Shown here one piece after another: positions 41,102 to 50,072 of a stretch of 64,000 bases of DNA. The stretch covers positions 4,526,001 to 4,590,000 of the forward strand of contig NZ_JANADP010000001.1 in assembly GCF_024199945.1 (NCBI RefSeq). Reading direction: 5' to 3'. Position 1 is the first letter of the stretch; each line of letters starts with the position of its first letter. The notes beneath the pieces were generated by a model. That model was not told the origin of the DNA. It saw only the letters and a program-made list of their open reading frames with translations, and did not search any database. Origin of the DNA: Bradyrhizobium sp. CCGUVB4N (GTDB lineage Bacteria; Pseudomonadota; Alphaproteobacteria; Rhizobiales; Xanthobacteraceae). Position numbers and translations under genes: made by a program.

Positions 41102-42499
41102 TCAGGTCGTTCGCTTCGCGGCGGACTGTGCCGATTTCTGCGACCTTGCCGAGCTCTTCTGCTCCCGCGCGGCCTGGGACTTCGGCGGCCTCGCGCTGGC
41201 CACCGCGCGCGCTTTCTTCGATCGGGTGTTGGCGGCTTCCTTGCGGTCGGTCGAACCGCCGCGCTTCGAGATATATTCCTGACCGTCGATCGGGCCGACA
41301 TGCGGCGGATCGCGACCGAGATAGGGCCGGCCGATGCCGAGCGCCTTGCCGTTGGCATCCACCCACTTCCACAACACTTCGGTCGAGACCCAGCGCTGCG
41401 CGCGGTTGTTGCCGGCGGTCGAGACGATGTCGGCCGCCATGCCGTGACCGTAGCCGCCGCGAAGACTGCCGCCGTGATAGGAGCGGTTGGAGGCTGCCTT
41501 CAGGCCGCTTGCAATCTCCTGGCGATAATCGTCACGGAACGCGCTGGTGATCCCCGGCGAGAGGCCGGCGGCCTCGGCGGCGAGCAGCATGCGAAACAGC
41601 TTCTGCTTGAAGCTCTTGTCCATGCCGCCGATGACGTAATCCATCAGCGCCATCTTGGCGCGGTCGGCCGCCTTCGGATCCTTCCAGGCAAAATCCTCGT
41701 CGACGAGTTTCGTGAAGCTGCGCATCACCGTGACCATCTTGCCCCTGCGCTTGATGGTGACGGCGCGGCGGTCCTCGACCTTGATCGAATCTTCCTTCGG
41801 CGTGCGCTGATAAAGCGCCCAGAGATAGCGGTCGATGCAGGCATCCATGGCGAAGCATTCATCGAGCACGGCCACCGTATCGGCGGGCGGCGACGACTTG
41901 CTCTCGGTCACGGGCCCGCTCGCGATCGCCGCGGGTGACAGCGTTTCTTGCGGCACGACGTCACCGGGATCGGCGGATGCAAGCTTGATGGTGGGCGCGG
42001 GCGCGGGCTCAACTTCAGCCTTGTCCGCAGCCTTGGTCTCTTCAGCCTTGGTATCAACTTCAGCTTTGGCCTCGCCGGCGACGGGAGCGGCTTCGCTGAT
42101 GACAGCGGCAGCCTCGCTGGCGGCAGCCGCGGGCTCAGGTGCGACCTGAGGCGCGGGCGAAGCCGCAGGCACGATGTCGGTCGGATCGGCCGAGGCGAGC
42201 TGGACGGCGGGGGCGGGCGTCTCGGGCGGAGGTGCTTCGACCAGCGCCACGCGGGGTGTAGCAGCCGCGGCGGCGGCGATGTCGGCGGTCAGGGCGATGC
42301 CATCATCGATCGTCGCCGCGCGCGGGATGTCGGCAAGTTCGAGGCGGGTGAGATCTTTGGCGCGGGAGACGGCGGCTGCATTGGCGCCGCTGTTCTCGAT
42401 CAAAGCAGGGGCATAGGCGGAGAGAGACAGTGCCAGCCAGCCGACCATCACGGCCGAGGGGCATGAGACCGCCACAAGAAGAGACCGCCGATCATTCAT
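41102..42499 (-). CDS. exported M15-type peptidase-like protein
   Basis: 465-residue envelope protein. An N-terminal membrane/signal segment (LLVAVSCPSAVMVGWLALSLSA) is followed by a 170-residue Ala/Pro/Glu linker in which LASADPxDxVP occurs twice (about 95 and 165). The C-terminal domain (about 215-400) shows the M15 zinc-site pattern SYHGGSLRGGYGHGMAADIV, with ITSAFRDDY before it, as in D-Ala-D-Ala carboxypeptidases. A basic Lys/Ser tail ends it. It probably trims murein peptides. Confidence 0.8.
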   Translation of the reverse strand: MNDRRSLLVAVSCPSAVMVGWLALSLSAYAPALIENSGANAAAVSRAKDLTRLELADIPRAATIDDGIALTADIAAAAAATPRVALVEAPPPETPAPAVQLASADPTDIVPAASPAPQVAPEPAAAASEAAAVISEAAPVAGEAKAEVDTKAEETKAADKAEVEPAPAPTIKLASADPGDVVPQETLSPAAIASGPVTESKSSPPADTVAVLDECFAMDACIDRYLWALYQRTPKEDSIKVEDRRAVTIKRRGKMVTVMRSFTKLVDEDFAWKDPKAADRAKMALMDYVIGGMDKSFKQKLFRMLLAAEAAGLSPGITSAFRDDYRQEIASGLKAASNRSYHGGSLRGGYGHGMAADIVSTAGNNRAQRWVSTEVLWKWVDANGKALGIGRPYLGRDPPHVGPIDGQEYISKRGGSTDRKEAANTRSKKARAVASARPPKSQAAREQKSSARSQKSAQSAAKRTT

Positions 42500-42799
42500 G
42501 ATCCCTGCCTCCAAGGTTCGTGAGCGAACCAGATTGCACAGCCAAGCACGCGGCGCGTCAATTGTTCGGGGGACGATGTGGCGGTGCAATGGCGCAAAAA
42601 CCCTGAAAAGGGCTTTTCGCGCGAGTGTTGCCCGATTGCAACTTTGGTTCCCGCGCGGTTCCAGCAGCTTTGCAGGTGGAGAAGCAGGCAAAATCGGCCC
42701 CGAATGCCGATCAAATTGAATTATCCGGATTTACTCAATCTTGGATTGTGATGCTGCATTGCTCGCGTGCCGGCAACGTCCGGCAGATCTGGGAAGGAT
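42500..42799. promoter_or_regulatory. 300-bp divergent region upstream of pilin gene
   Basis: This carries the promoters of the M15 peptidase and the Flp pilin. A small dyad, AAAACCCT with AGGGCTTTT, sits near 42597-42616. I see no gene in it. Confidence 0.4.
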
Positions 42800-42976
42800 A
42801 TGCTTGTGAAATTGAAATGCTTGTTGGCTGAATTCGTGGCCGATGAATCCGGTGCCACAGCGATCGAATACGGCCTGATTGCCGCGGGCATTGCGCTCGC
42901 GATTATTGAAGTCATTTATGCGCTCGGCACCAATCTCGTCGCAAAATTGCAAGCATTGGCGACTGCCTTGAAATAG
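42800..42976 (+). CDS. Flp-type pilin
   Basis: 58-residue type IVb prepilin of the Flp/Fap family. The prepilin peptidase site is ESG-ATAIEYGL, with cleavage after Gly18 and the required Glu23-Tyr24 pair, followed by one hydrophobic helix (IAAGIALAIIEVIYALG). GGGAAGG precedes the ATG. It would be assembled by a tad machine encoded elsewhere; no tad genes are in this window. Confidence 0.92.
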   Translation: MLVKLKCLLAEFVADESGATAIEYGLIAAGIALAIIEVIYALGTNLVAKLQALATALK

Positions 42977-43183
42977 GGCGTTGTCGCCCTCCTTTTGCGA
43001 GCTGAGCGAAGCAATCCAGCATTACTTCCGCATAAGCCATCGCAGCGAGGCGATTCGCCCAAGGCGTCCGGCGCGTTAAACATATCGCCATGCGCGACGC
43101 GCGATATTGCGTTGCAGCAATGCATGTCGCAACGCAGCAAATCAGCCCTACATGTGCTCCGAACTTCTCTTTGGAGCATCACC

Positions 43184-43432
43184 ATGAACAAGAAGACTTT
43201 GTCGATCGCAGCCGCTGTCCTCGCTCTTGCGGGCACGACTGCCACCTTCGCCGCCGAGCTGCCTGCCTATGAGGCCAACGGCATTCCGGCCTCGCCCGTG
43301 CAGGTCCGCGTGCTCGGCGCCGCCCATGTCGAGCAGCAGGTGACGGCGCCCGCCACCAGCATGACGGCGCTTCAGGCCGCCGTGCTGACGCCGCGCAAGT
43401 TGAAGACTGCGACCGTGGGCTCCGCCCGGTAA
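43184..43432 (+). CDS. small exported protein
   Basis: 82-residue secreted protein. Signal peptide MNKKTLSIAAAVLALAGTTATFA, then AELPAYEANGIPASPVQVRVLGAAHVEQQ, a layout frequent in small rhizobial exported proteins of unknown role. TTGGAG precedes the ATG. A strong terminator follows. Confidence 0.82.
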   Translation: MNKKTLSIAAAVLALAGTTATFAAELPAYEANGIPASPVQVRVLGAAHVEQQVTAPATSMTALQAAVLTPRKLKTATVGSAR

Positions 43433-43483
43433 GACCGACATTGCACCCGGCCGAGAGGCTGGAGCCAAAACCTTCACGACGTC

Positions 43484-43512
43484 ATGGCCGGGCTAGTCCC
43501 GGCCATTTTTTT
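43484..43512 (+). terminator. intrinsic terminator
   Basis: ATGGCCGGG and CCCGGCCAT form a 9-bp stem with loop CTAGT followed by seven or more T. It closes the small exported protein gene. Confidence 0.92.
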
Positions 43513-43754
43513 ATTCGCGGCCGTCATGCCGTTGCGACGAAGTGATCGGTCACAGTAGACGCGTTCCATCTCTGGCCGCGCGTTGATGCGCTGACTGAGA
43601 ATCTTTCGGCAGAAAAATTCCTCGCAACGCGCGACTTGTGTACCGGCGTTCAAAACGAGTGTGATCTCCTTAATACTTGTTTTGCAGATCGCGGCGCTTG
43701 ATGCGGACGCCGCATATTGGCGGCCAAGAATCGTTTTTCATAATGGAGTCCGTC
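43513..43754. other. 242-bp intergenic stretch
   Basis: It lies between the terminator and the small membrane protein gene. AT-rich patches near 43665-43680 may be the promoter of that gene. No gene or repeat is seen. Confidence 0.4.
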
Positions 43755-43901
43755 ATGCCTGTTGCGCAGAAAGCCGTTGTTGTCGCTAATTCGCCGCGCG
43801 AATTCATCGTCCGGCACGTCGCAATGTTCGCAGCCGCCGCGCTGTTCGTGTTCGTGCTGAGCCTGACTTATGGCCTCGATCTCAGCCCCGGCTTCTTCTG
43901 A
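43755..43901 (+). CDS. very small membrane protein
   Basis: 48-residue protein with one membrane helix (MFAAAALFVFVLSLTYGL) after a polar N-terminus (PVAQKAVVVANSPREFIVRHV). GGAG six bases before the ATG at 43755 favours it over the ATG at 43743. Not recognised. Confidence 0.65.
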   Translation: MPVAQKAVVVANSPREFIVRHVAMFAAAALFVFVLSLTYGLDLSPGFF

Positions 43902-43905
43902 GCGA

Positions 43906-44487
43906 TCACACTCTCCGTACTGCGCGCAAGCTTGATGGCGAACGGCCATAGAGCTCGGCGAAGGCGGCGTTGAAGCGCCGCAGGCTGCCGAAGCCGGACT
44001 GGAACGCGATGTCCGTCATGGTGTGCTCGCCGGCATCGAGCAGGCGCTTGGCGCGCTGGACGCGAAGCGTCTTGGCAAGCTGCTGTGGCGTCGCGCCGAC
44101 ATGGCGCTCGAACAGCCGCGCCAAATGACGCGATGAGATGCCGAGCCGCGTCGCAAGCGTCACCACCGAGGCCGCGTCGAGCGCACCTTCATTGATGAGC
44201 TTCATGGCGCGCGCGACCGTCGAACGCGTGCCGTTCCAGGCCGGACAGAACGGCGCGGTCTCGGGACGGCAACGCAGGCAGGGCCGGAAGCCGGCAGCCT
44301 CCGCCGCCGCTGCGGTCGGGTAGTAGGCCACGTTGCGTGTCAGCGGGTGCTTGGCGGGGCAGACCGGCCGGCAATAGATCCCCGTTGTCTTCACCGCCGT
44401 GAAGAACCGGCCGTCATAGCGGGGATCGCGGCGCAGCCGCGCGGCGTTGCAGGTCTCGAAGCTCAGCATCGGTGGATGATAGCGCAT
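43906..44487 (-). CDS. AdaA-like methyl-responsive AraC regulator
   Basis: 193-residue protein. N-terminal Ada metal-binding domain: FFTAVKTTGIYCRPVCPAKHP and FRPCLRCRP give the four zinc cysteines C39, C43, C70 and C73, spaced as in Ada (38, 42, 69, 72). An AraC HTH domain follows (LATRLGISSRHLARLFERHVGATPQQL, IAFQSGFGSLRRFNAAF). There is no methyltransferase or AlkA glycosylase domain, so it resembles Bacillus AdaA. Known relatives take a methyl group from DNA phosphotriesters and activate repair genes. The start could be the internal ATG at 44469. Confidence 0.9.
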   Translation of the reverse strand: MRYHPPMLSFETCNAARLRRDPRYDGRFFTAVKTTGIYCRPVCPAKHPLTRNVAYYPTAAAAEAAGFRPCLRCRPETAPFCPAWNGTRSTVARAMKLINEGALDAASVVTLATRLGISSRHLARLFERHVGATPQQLAKTLRVQRAKRLLDAGEHTMTDIAFQSGFGSLRRFNAAFAELYGRSPSSLRAVRRV

Positions 44488-44600
44488 GCCGGCGCCGACG
44501 AAAGTGCCGCGGGATGACCGAGTCCGATTGTGGCGAGCCGCGGACCTTCTCGCGGCCTAGAAGGCACATCCTCACATCAACGCAAGCGAGGGAGCGCGCC

Positions 44601-45020
44601 GTGACCAGCCCGAAGGACATCGTGATCGCCGCCTGGAAAACCTTTTCGTCGCGCGACATCGAGCGCATCGCGGCGCTGTTCACGGAGGATGCCGAGTGGA
44701 TCGCGCCAAAGGGCAACGCCACGGCCGTCGCGCTCGACCACACCGACCACATGGTCGGCGCCGAGCAGATCGCGCGCTTCATCGCGCAGGAGATGCACAA
44801 GATGTTCTCCGGGATCGATATCGCCTTTCGCGGCGTCTATGCCGACGGTGACACCGTCATCGTGGAGGAACGGATGCGTGCGACGCTCGCCGGTGGCAAG
44901 GCTTACGAGAACGACTACTGCTTCGTGTTCACGGTGGCGGGCAATCGCATCCGCGAGGTCAGGGAATACATGGATACGCGCAAGGGATGGCGCATGGTCT
45001 TTGGTGAGGAGACGCGATGA
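44601..45020 (+). CDS. SnoaL/NTF2-like protein
   Basis: 139-residue cone-fold protein. It shows AAWKTFSSRDIERIAALFTEDAEWIAP, MVGAEQIARFIAQEM, and the strands VIVEERMRATLAGGKAYENDYCFVFTVAGNRIREVREYMDT, the SnoaL-like pattern of ketosteroid-isomerase relatives. The ligand is unknown. GAGGGAG precedes the GTG start at 44601. Its neighbours give no functional hint. Confidence 0.87.
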   Translation: MTSPKDIVIAAWKTFSSRDIERIAALFTEDAEWIAPKGNATAVALDHTDHMVGAEQIARFIAQEMHKMFSGIDIAFRGVYADGDTVIVEERMRATLAGGKAYENDYCFVFTVAGNRIREVREYMDTRKGWRMVFGEETR

Positions 45021-45093
45021 TTGGATCATCGCGTGCCAGCCCTGCAGCTGCGTGGGTTGAGCCGATCGGCGCACTGACATAAGGCTTGGGCCC

Positions 45094-46014
45094 ATGGATC
45101 AGCGAACGAGCGGCGCTGACGCTCTCACTCAAACGAACGATGCGACGCAAGCGCTAATCGGCGTCGTCTGCGGGCTGTCGGCTGCGCTGTTCTGGGCGCT
45201 CGGCTTTGCCGGCACGCGGCACGGGCTGAAGGTCGGCTTCACGCCGGTCGATCTCCTGGTGCATCGCTACGTCTGGTCGGGCATCGCCTTCCTGCCGCTG
45301 GTGCTGCGCGCCGGCGTCTCCGATCTCTGCGGCATCGGCTGGGCGAGGGGGCTTGCCCTGATGGTGCTCGGCGGCCCCGTGATGTCGCTGATCTCCTACA
45401 CGGGGTTCCTGTTCGTGCCGCTCGGCCATGGCAGCGTGATCCAGCCGTCCTGCGCGACGCTCGGCGGCCTGTTGCTGGCTGCGCTGTTCCTGAAGGAGCG
45501 GATCTCCGCCTCGCGATTGGCCGGGGCGATCGTGATCGTCGGCGGGCTCGGCGTGATCGGCGCGGAATCGATCGGCCATATCGGCATCGACGGCGTGCAG
45601 GGCGATCTGATCTTCGTGCTGACCGGCCTGATGTTCGCCGGCTTCGGCGCGCTGCTGCGCCACTGGCGCGTCTCGGCGGTGTCGGCCGCGCTCGTCATCA
45701 ACGTGCTGTCGCTGCTGCTGCTGCCGATCTACATCGCGACCGTCGGTCTCGCCCACGTCGCCGCGATCGGCATCACCGAGAACGCGATCCAGGCGCTGGC
45801 GCAGGGCGTGCTCGCCGGTCCTGCCGCGCTCTATCTGTTTGCGGTCTCGGTGCAGCGCCTCGGTGTCGCGCGCGCGGCGGTGTTTCCGGCCTGTGTGCCG
45901 GCGCTGACGCTGCTCACCGGATGGTTGCTGCTCGGCGAGCCGCCGACGGCGCTGCAGGCCGCCGGCCTCGTCACGGTGCTGTGCGGGTTCTATCTGGCGC
46001 AGCGACAGAGCTGA
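45094..46014 (+). CDS. EamA/DMT-family transporter
   Basis: 306-residue inner-membrane protein with about ten helices in two EamA repeats. The first repeat starts LIGVVCGLSAALFWALGFAGTRHGL and the second LIFVLTGLMFAGFGALLRHW. LTGWLLLGEPPTALQAAGLVTVLCGFYLA is the usual DMT end. Likely exports a metabolite; the substrate is unknown. Confidence 0.92.
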   Translation: MDQRTSGADALTQTNDATQALIGVVCGLSAALFWALGFAGTRHGLKVGFTPVDLLVHRYVWSGIAFLPLVLRAGVSDLCGIGWARGLALMVLGGPVMSLISYTGFLFVPLGHGSVIQPSCATLGGLLLAALFLKERISASRLAGAIVIVGGLGVIGAESIGHIGIDGVQGDLIFVLTGLMFAGFGALLRHWRVSAVSAALVINVLSLLLLPIYIATVGLAHVAAIGITENAIQALAQGVLAGPAALYLFAVSVQRLGVARAAVFPACVPALTLLTGWLLLGEPPTALQAAGLVTVLCGFYLAQRQS

Positions 46015-46026
46015 GGCGCAGCCGGC

Positions 46027-46875
46027 TCAGTATTTGGCGACGAGCGGCGTGCTGCCGAACTTGTAGTTGAGCGTCAGACGTGCCGTGTCGACGACAAAGC
46101 GCTGGCCTTGCGTGATTGTCGTCGTGGGCGCGAGGCCGGTCGTGTCAACAGCCGTGACCGACGAGCGCCCGAGATCGACATGAAGGTACTCGAGCCCGAC
46201 GTTCCAGTTTCCGAAGGCTTTCGAGACGCCCGCACCGGCGCTCCAGCCCACGCGGGTCTCGGCAGCGCTCCCGACGAAATTGATGCCGGCGCAAGCAACG
46301 CCGCCCGGGGTACACGCAAATCCGATGCTGCTTTCCGTCCGGCCGTAGGCAAGGCCGCCGGTGCCGTAGAACAGCCAATCATTGGCGGCGTAGCCGACCT
46401 TCCCGCGCAACGTGCCGAACCAGTTGATCTTGGCCGACAGGCTTTCATCGACGTTCGCGGCCGTGGTCACCGCCGAAGTCGTCACCAGGCGACTGGCGCG
46501 AAAATCCGCGGCTTGAATGTCCGTGACGGCGCCGACCACCCATTGGCCGAATTGCTTGTCGTAACCGAACTGAAGCCCGCCAAACACGCCATTCGGGTTG
46601 AGGTTCGGGAATTGATTTCCGCTGACGAAGCCCGGAAAGCCGGTGGTCAGAAACGTCGTGATGTTTCCCGCGTTGCCGGGATTGACCAGGCTGAGACGGG
46701 GATCGGTATTTTCACCCCAGCCATAACCGACATTGCCGCCAACATAGAATCCGGTCCAGTCGTAGACCGCAGCCATCGGCGGAGCCTTGACATAGGGCCG
46801 GGCAGCCAGATCGGCCGCCTGGGCGCCGGTCAGTCCAATGATTGTCAGGCCCGCGGCAAGCGTCAGTCTTTTCAT
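46027..46875 (-). CDS. outer-membrane beta-barrel protein, Omp25/RopB type
   Basis: 282-residue porin-like small barrel. Signal peptide MKRLTLAAGLTIIGLTGAQA, then ADLAARPYVKAPPMAAVYDWTGFYVGGNVGYGWG, the hallmark of alphaproteobacterial Omp25/Omp31 proteins. Alternating strands include VGYAANDWLFYGTGGLAYG and the end TARLTLNYKFG. The last residue is Tyr, suitable for BAM recognition. It lacks an L2-type porin loop. Confidence 0.92.
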   Translation of the reverse strand: MKRLTLAAGLTIIGLTGAQAADLAARPYVKAPPMAAVYDWTGFYVGGNVGYGWGENTDPRLSLVNPGNAGNITTFLTTGFPGFVSGNQFPNLNPNGVFGGLQFGYDKQFGQWVVGAVTDIQAADFRASRLVTTSAVTTAANVDESLSAKINWFGTLRGKVGYAANDWLFYGTGGLAYGRTESSIGFACTPGGVACAGINFVGSAAETRVGWSAGAGVSKAFGNWNVGLEYLHVDLGRSSVTAVDTTGLAPTTTITQGQRFVVDTARLTLNYKFGSTPLVAKY

Positions 46876-47052
46876 GAGGCAATTCCAACTTCCGGATCAA
46901 AACGCCTGCGAAAATACCTCAGGTTGTCTCGGCCGAATGTAGTGAATTTGACACACCGGCAAGCAAACGGCATTCGCCGGCGCGGCTAAAGGGCTCACGC
47001 CGGTGCTTGCGAATTCCATCTCGCGTCACGGGAGAGATAGAGGGCGCCGCGA

Positions 47053-47340
47053 CTAGCCGCTCTTCGCCGGCGGGCTGCAGGTGACGGTGCAGCTGTTGAA
47101 ATCGCAGACCAGCAGTTGGGATTTCGCCGGGCATGCCTTCAGACTGCGGATCGGCTTGGGCTCGCCGCCGGGGACGACCATTTCGAGCGTGGTGCAGTTG
47201 CCATAGCGGGAGCAGGCGCCGCTCGGGAAGACGATGTCGGTGCAGCGACAGGTCTGTGCGGCGTTCGCCGGTGCGCTGCCGACGAATGCGATCGGGGCCA
47301 CGACGAGCGACGCGGCCAGAATGAACTGACGGAAATGCAT
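47053..47340 (-). CDS. small Cys-rich exported protein
   Basis: 95-residue secreted protein with a signal peptide (MHFRQFILAASLVVAPIAFVGSAPANA) and eight cysteines in the mature part (CRCTD, GACSRYGNC, LKACP, LVCDFNSCTVTC), probably four disulphides. GGGAGG before the ATG sets the start. The family is not recognised. Confidence 0.78.
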   Translation of the reverse strand: MHFRQFILAASLVVAPIAFVGSAPANAAQTCRCTDIVFPSGACSRYGNCTTLEMVVPGGEPKPIRSLKACPAKSQLLVCDFNSCTVTCSPPAKSG

Positions 47341-47437
47341 GACGACCTCCCTATGGTTGTAAAGTATGCGGCAAGTTACCACAGGGGAGGTGCGGCGCTT
47401 GTGAAGCGCCTCACAAGGCCGCGCGTGCGAAGCTACT

Positions 47438-47680
47438 CTAATCGCCGACCTGGACCAGCCGCGATCCCTTGACCGGGGATTTCGGCAGCTTGCCGGGCTT
47501 CTTCTTTGCTTTTTTGACGGTCGCCTTCGCCAGCGCCGGTGACTTCTCGAGCCGGTGCAGGATGTGCTTGATCAGCCCCTCGCGATCGGACTTCTTGTCC
47601 AGGGCGTAGTGCTTGATCGTGATCTCGAGCCGATCCTTTTTCGGATGATAGTCGTGGTCGAGTGACGGCTTCTTCGACAT
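47438..47680 (-). CDS. small basic hypothetical protein
   Basis: 80-residue soluble protein. The N-terminal half is mixed (DRLEITIKHYALDKKSDREGLIKHILHRL). The C-terminal half is a Lys/Ala/Pro tail (KATVKKAKKKPGKLPKSP) like histone H1 or HU tails, so nucleic-acid binding is possible. Not recognised. Confidence 0.68.
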   Translation of the reverse strand: MSKKPSLDHDYHPKKDRLEITIKHYALDKKSDREGLIKHILHRLEKSPALAKATVKKAKKKPGKLPKSPVKGSRLVQVGD

Positions 47681-47813
47681 GGACGGAACCCCCTCATGAT
47701 GCAGCCGGGCTGCGTGCCCTTGCGTGTCATCCTAGCTGCATCGGGTGGGTTCGCCTATCGCGGTGTGCGTTCAGCGCGCAGGGGTATGACGCGTTGCCGA
47801 GCGGTGGGGCGGG

Positions 47814-48164
47814 TTAGGCCTTCTTTACGAACTCCGACTTCAGGTTCATGGCGCCGATGCCGTCGATCTTGCAGGCGATGTTGTGGCCGTCGGTGGCGTC
47901 CTGGAGACGGATGTTGCGGACCTTGGTGCCGCCCTTGACGACCGAAGACGAGCCCTTGACCTTGAGGTCCTTCATCACGATGACGCTGTCGCCATCGCTG
48001 AGCGCATTGCCATGGGCGTCGCGCACGCCGCCTTCATCAGGTGCAGCCGCTTCCGCACCCGCCGCGGCGCTCCATTCATGACCGCACTCCGGGCAGATCC
48101 AGAGATCGCGATCCTGATAGGCGTGCTCCGACTGGCAGGCGGGACAATGTGTGGAATCATTCAT
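47814..48164 (-). CDS. PhnA/YjdM family zinc-ribbon protein
   Basis: 116-residue protein of the PhnA (YjdM) family. The N-terminal zinc ribbon is HCPACQSEHAY...WICPECGHEW, and the C-terminal SH3-like domain is SVIVMKDLKVKGSSSVVKGGTKVRNIRL then IACKIDGIGAMNLKSEFVKK. Despite the name it is not linked to phosphonate breakdown here; the function is unknown. Confidence 0.93.
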   Translation of the reverse strand: MNDSTHCPACQSEHAYQDRDLWICPECGHEWSAAAGAEAAAPDEGGVRDAHGNALSDGDSVIVMKDLKVKGSSSVVKGGTKVRNIRLQDATDGHNIACKIDGIGAMNLKSEFVKKA

Positions 48165-48363
48165 GCTGGTCTCGATCCTGGAAGGGAAACGCCTCGGCGG
48201 TCTTGATGCAGATCAATTTTCACGAAAACAACCCCATGCACAGTAGAAATGCTCGCGGGTTTTGAATTTCGGCGAATCGGAATAACATTTGACCCGTCGG
48301 GCAAAACAGGTGCATCATGGCAGGGTGGGCAGCTGCGATGGTTGAGGGCTGCACCCCGACGCA

Positions 48364-49200
48364 CTACCCCTCCATGAACCGCGCCGTGCCCGACACCCGG
48401 ATCGAGCTGCCCTTGGCCGCGCCGATCTCCGCGCGGATCAGCGAGCGCGCGCCCATGTCTTCGCCCTGGACGATGTCGATGGCGCCGCCGTGCGGCCAGC
48501 CGATGTCGCGCAGATAACCTGCGAACGCTGCGGCGGCCGCACCCGTCGCGGGATCCTCGACCACGCCGCCGGCGGCAAAGGCATTGCGAACATGAAACAG
48601 CCGCGGCGTTTCCACCGTCACCAGGGCGATGGTGACCAGGCCCGCTTGCTCCATCAGCGCGCGGCCCCGTTCGAACTCATAATTCATGCGCGCGAGCGCC
48701 TCGCGCGATCGCAACGCCAGCAGGGCATGATCGGCGCCGCCGTGAATTTTCGCAGGGCTCAGTTTCTGGTCGAGATCGCCGCTGGCGTAACCGAACAGAT
48801 CCAGCAACGCATCCCGCAGCGACGCATCGAGCGGCGTGCTGCGTGTCGGCGGCGACTGCAGCGCGGCTGCGATGGTGGTGCCGTCGCGCTGCCCCGAGAC
48901 GGAAATGTCGGCATCGTTCAGATGCAGCCCAAAGCTGCGATCGCCGTAGCGATGCGCAAGCGCCGCACCGAGCGCGATGGTGGCGTGGCCGCAGAACGGC
49001 ACCTCCATCGCCGGCGAAAAGTATCGCACGCGCCAGGCCTCGCCCTCGGGTGCGGCAAAGGCCGTTTCCGAAAAGCCGACCTCGGTTGCGATTGCCTGCA
49101 TCGCCGCTGCATCCGGCAACGCCTCGCCGATCCAGACGCCGGCGGGATTGCCGCCGGTGTTGCCGTCGGAGAAGGCCGCGATACGGAGGACATCGGTCAT
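48364..49200 (-). CDS. PhzF-family isomerase
   Basis: 278-residue protein with two PhzF half-domains. The catalytic Glu is at position 45 (EVGFSETAF), as in PhzF, and the second-half signature is VPFCGHATIALG with GVVEDPATGAAAAAFAGYL. PhzF relatives catalyse suprafacial proton shifts. No phenazine genes are present, so the substrate is unknown. Confidence 0.92.
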   Translation of the reverse strand: MTDVLRIAAFSDGNTGGNPAGVWIGEALPDAAAMQAIATEVGFSETAFAAPEGEAWRVRYFSPAMEVPFCGHATIALGAALAHRYGDRSFGLHLNDADISVSGQRDGTTIAAALQSPPTRSTPLDASLRDALLDLFGYASGDLDQKLSPAKIHGGADHALLALRSREALARMNYEFERGRALMEQAGLVTIALVTVETPRLFHVRNAFAAGGVVEDPATGAAAAAFAGYLRDIGWPHGGAIDIVQGEDMGARSLIRAEIGAAKGSSIRVSGTARFMEG

Positions 49201-49263
49201 GAGGGGGATCCTGTTGGCCGCCAGGCCCGGCGGCCATTGGAGATGTGATGCGCGAAGGCGAGG

Positions 49264-49917
49264 CTATTGTTGGCGGGCGTTCCGCGTAAAGTAGTCGTGA
49301 ATCCTCACGGCTTGCCGAACAGGCCAACTGGGCTTCTGCCCGGTGAGCTGACGAGATAGCGCGTCTCGCTGCGCATGCAAGTCGAAATGCAGACCTGCCC
49401 AACCAAATGCGGCAGCGATGAAAATGAGACCGGGAATAAAGTCGGCAATTTCGACGGGCCGGTGAGTGACAAGCTTGGCAAACGGCGTCGCGCTGCGAAT
49501 GCCCGCTAGAGCGGCAATGAACTTGATCAAACTCCAGACGACGAATTGCTCGATTTGCCAGACGAACTTCGGGGCGATCGCGGCCCCGGATATCCCGGCA
49601 AGTACATATGTCAGCAATTGGGGACCGACAAAGACGCCGACGATGGCGCCGATGAAAATCACCTCGTCCCTGGCGTTCGTGAGGTAATCGACAATCGCTG
49701 CGCATGTCGCTTCGTAGGGTTTACAAACCGCAGCAAGGTGGGCGCTGTTCTTTGCCGCGACGATTTCCAATGCAAAGAAAAGCAAAAAGAAAAACGAGTT
49801 GATGTACCAGATCAAATAGAGCTCGCCGGCGTGCTGCTTTCTCAAGCGGCCTGCCACGTAAAATACCGCGACGGTCGCGACGATCACGAAAACGAGGTGC
49901 CAGCCCCAGCCCGCCAT
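49264..49917 (-). CDS. hypothetical multi-pass membrane protein
   Basis: 217-residue protein with about four to five membrane segments (HLVFVIVATVAVFYVAG, LIWYINSFFFLLFFALEI, VIFIGAIVGVFVG, DFIPGLIFIAAAFGWAGL). Base and codon use are more AT-rich than neighbours. The ATG at 49917 follows GGGAAA; a TTG start 51 bp upstream is possible. The family is not recognised. Confidence 0.72.
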   Translation of the reverse strand: MAGWGWHLVFVIVATVAVFYVAGRLRKQHAGELYLIWYINSFFFLLFFALEIVAAKNSAHLAAVCKPYEATCAAIVDYLTNARDEVIFIGAIVGVFVGPQLLTYVLAGISGAAIAPKFVWQIEQFVVWSLIKFIAALAGIRSATPFAKLVTHRPVEIADFIPGLIFIAAAFGWAGLHFDLHAQRDALSRQLTGQKPSWPVRQAVRIHDYFTRNARQQ

Positions 49918-50072
49918 TTCAAGATTTCCCGCAGCAAGAACAGGGATGCGGAGCGTATTTGAGCACAAGAATTCGGGGCTGACCGCGGTCTGGCGCCTTC
50001 AAAACTGCCGACGATGCGGACAATCGTCGGCAGTTTGAGCCTGCGCCCGAAGTCTTAGGCTTGTCTCAATTT

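Noticed and set aside
47814..48164. Phosphonate-use locus because of PhnA
   Set aside because: PhnA/YjdM is not needed for phosphonate use, and no phn genes are nearby.
48364..49200. Phenazine biosynthesis because of PhzF
   Set aside because: No other phz gene is present; PhzF relatives are widespread and mostly unrelated to phenazines.
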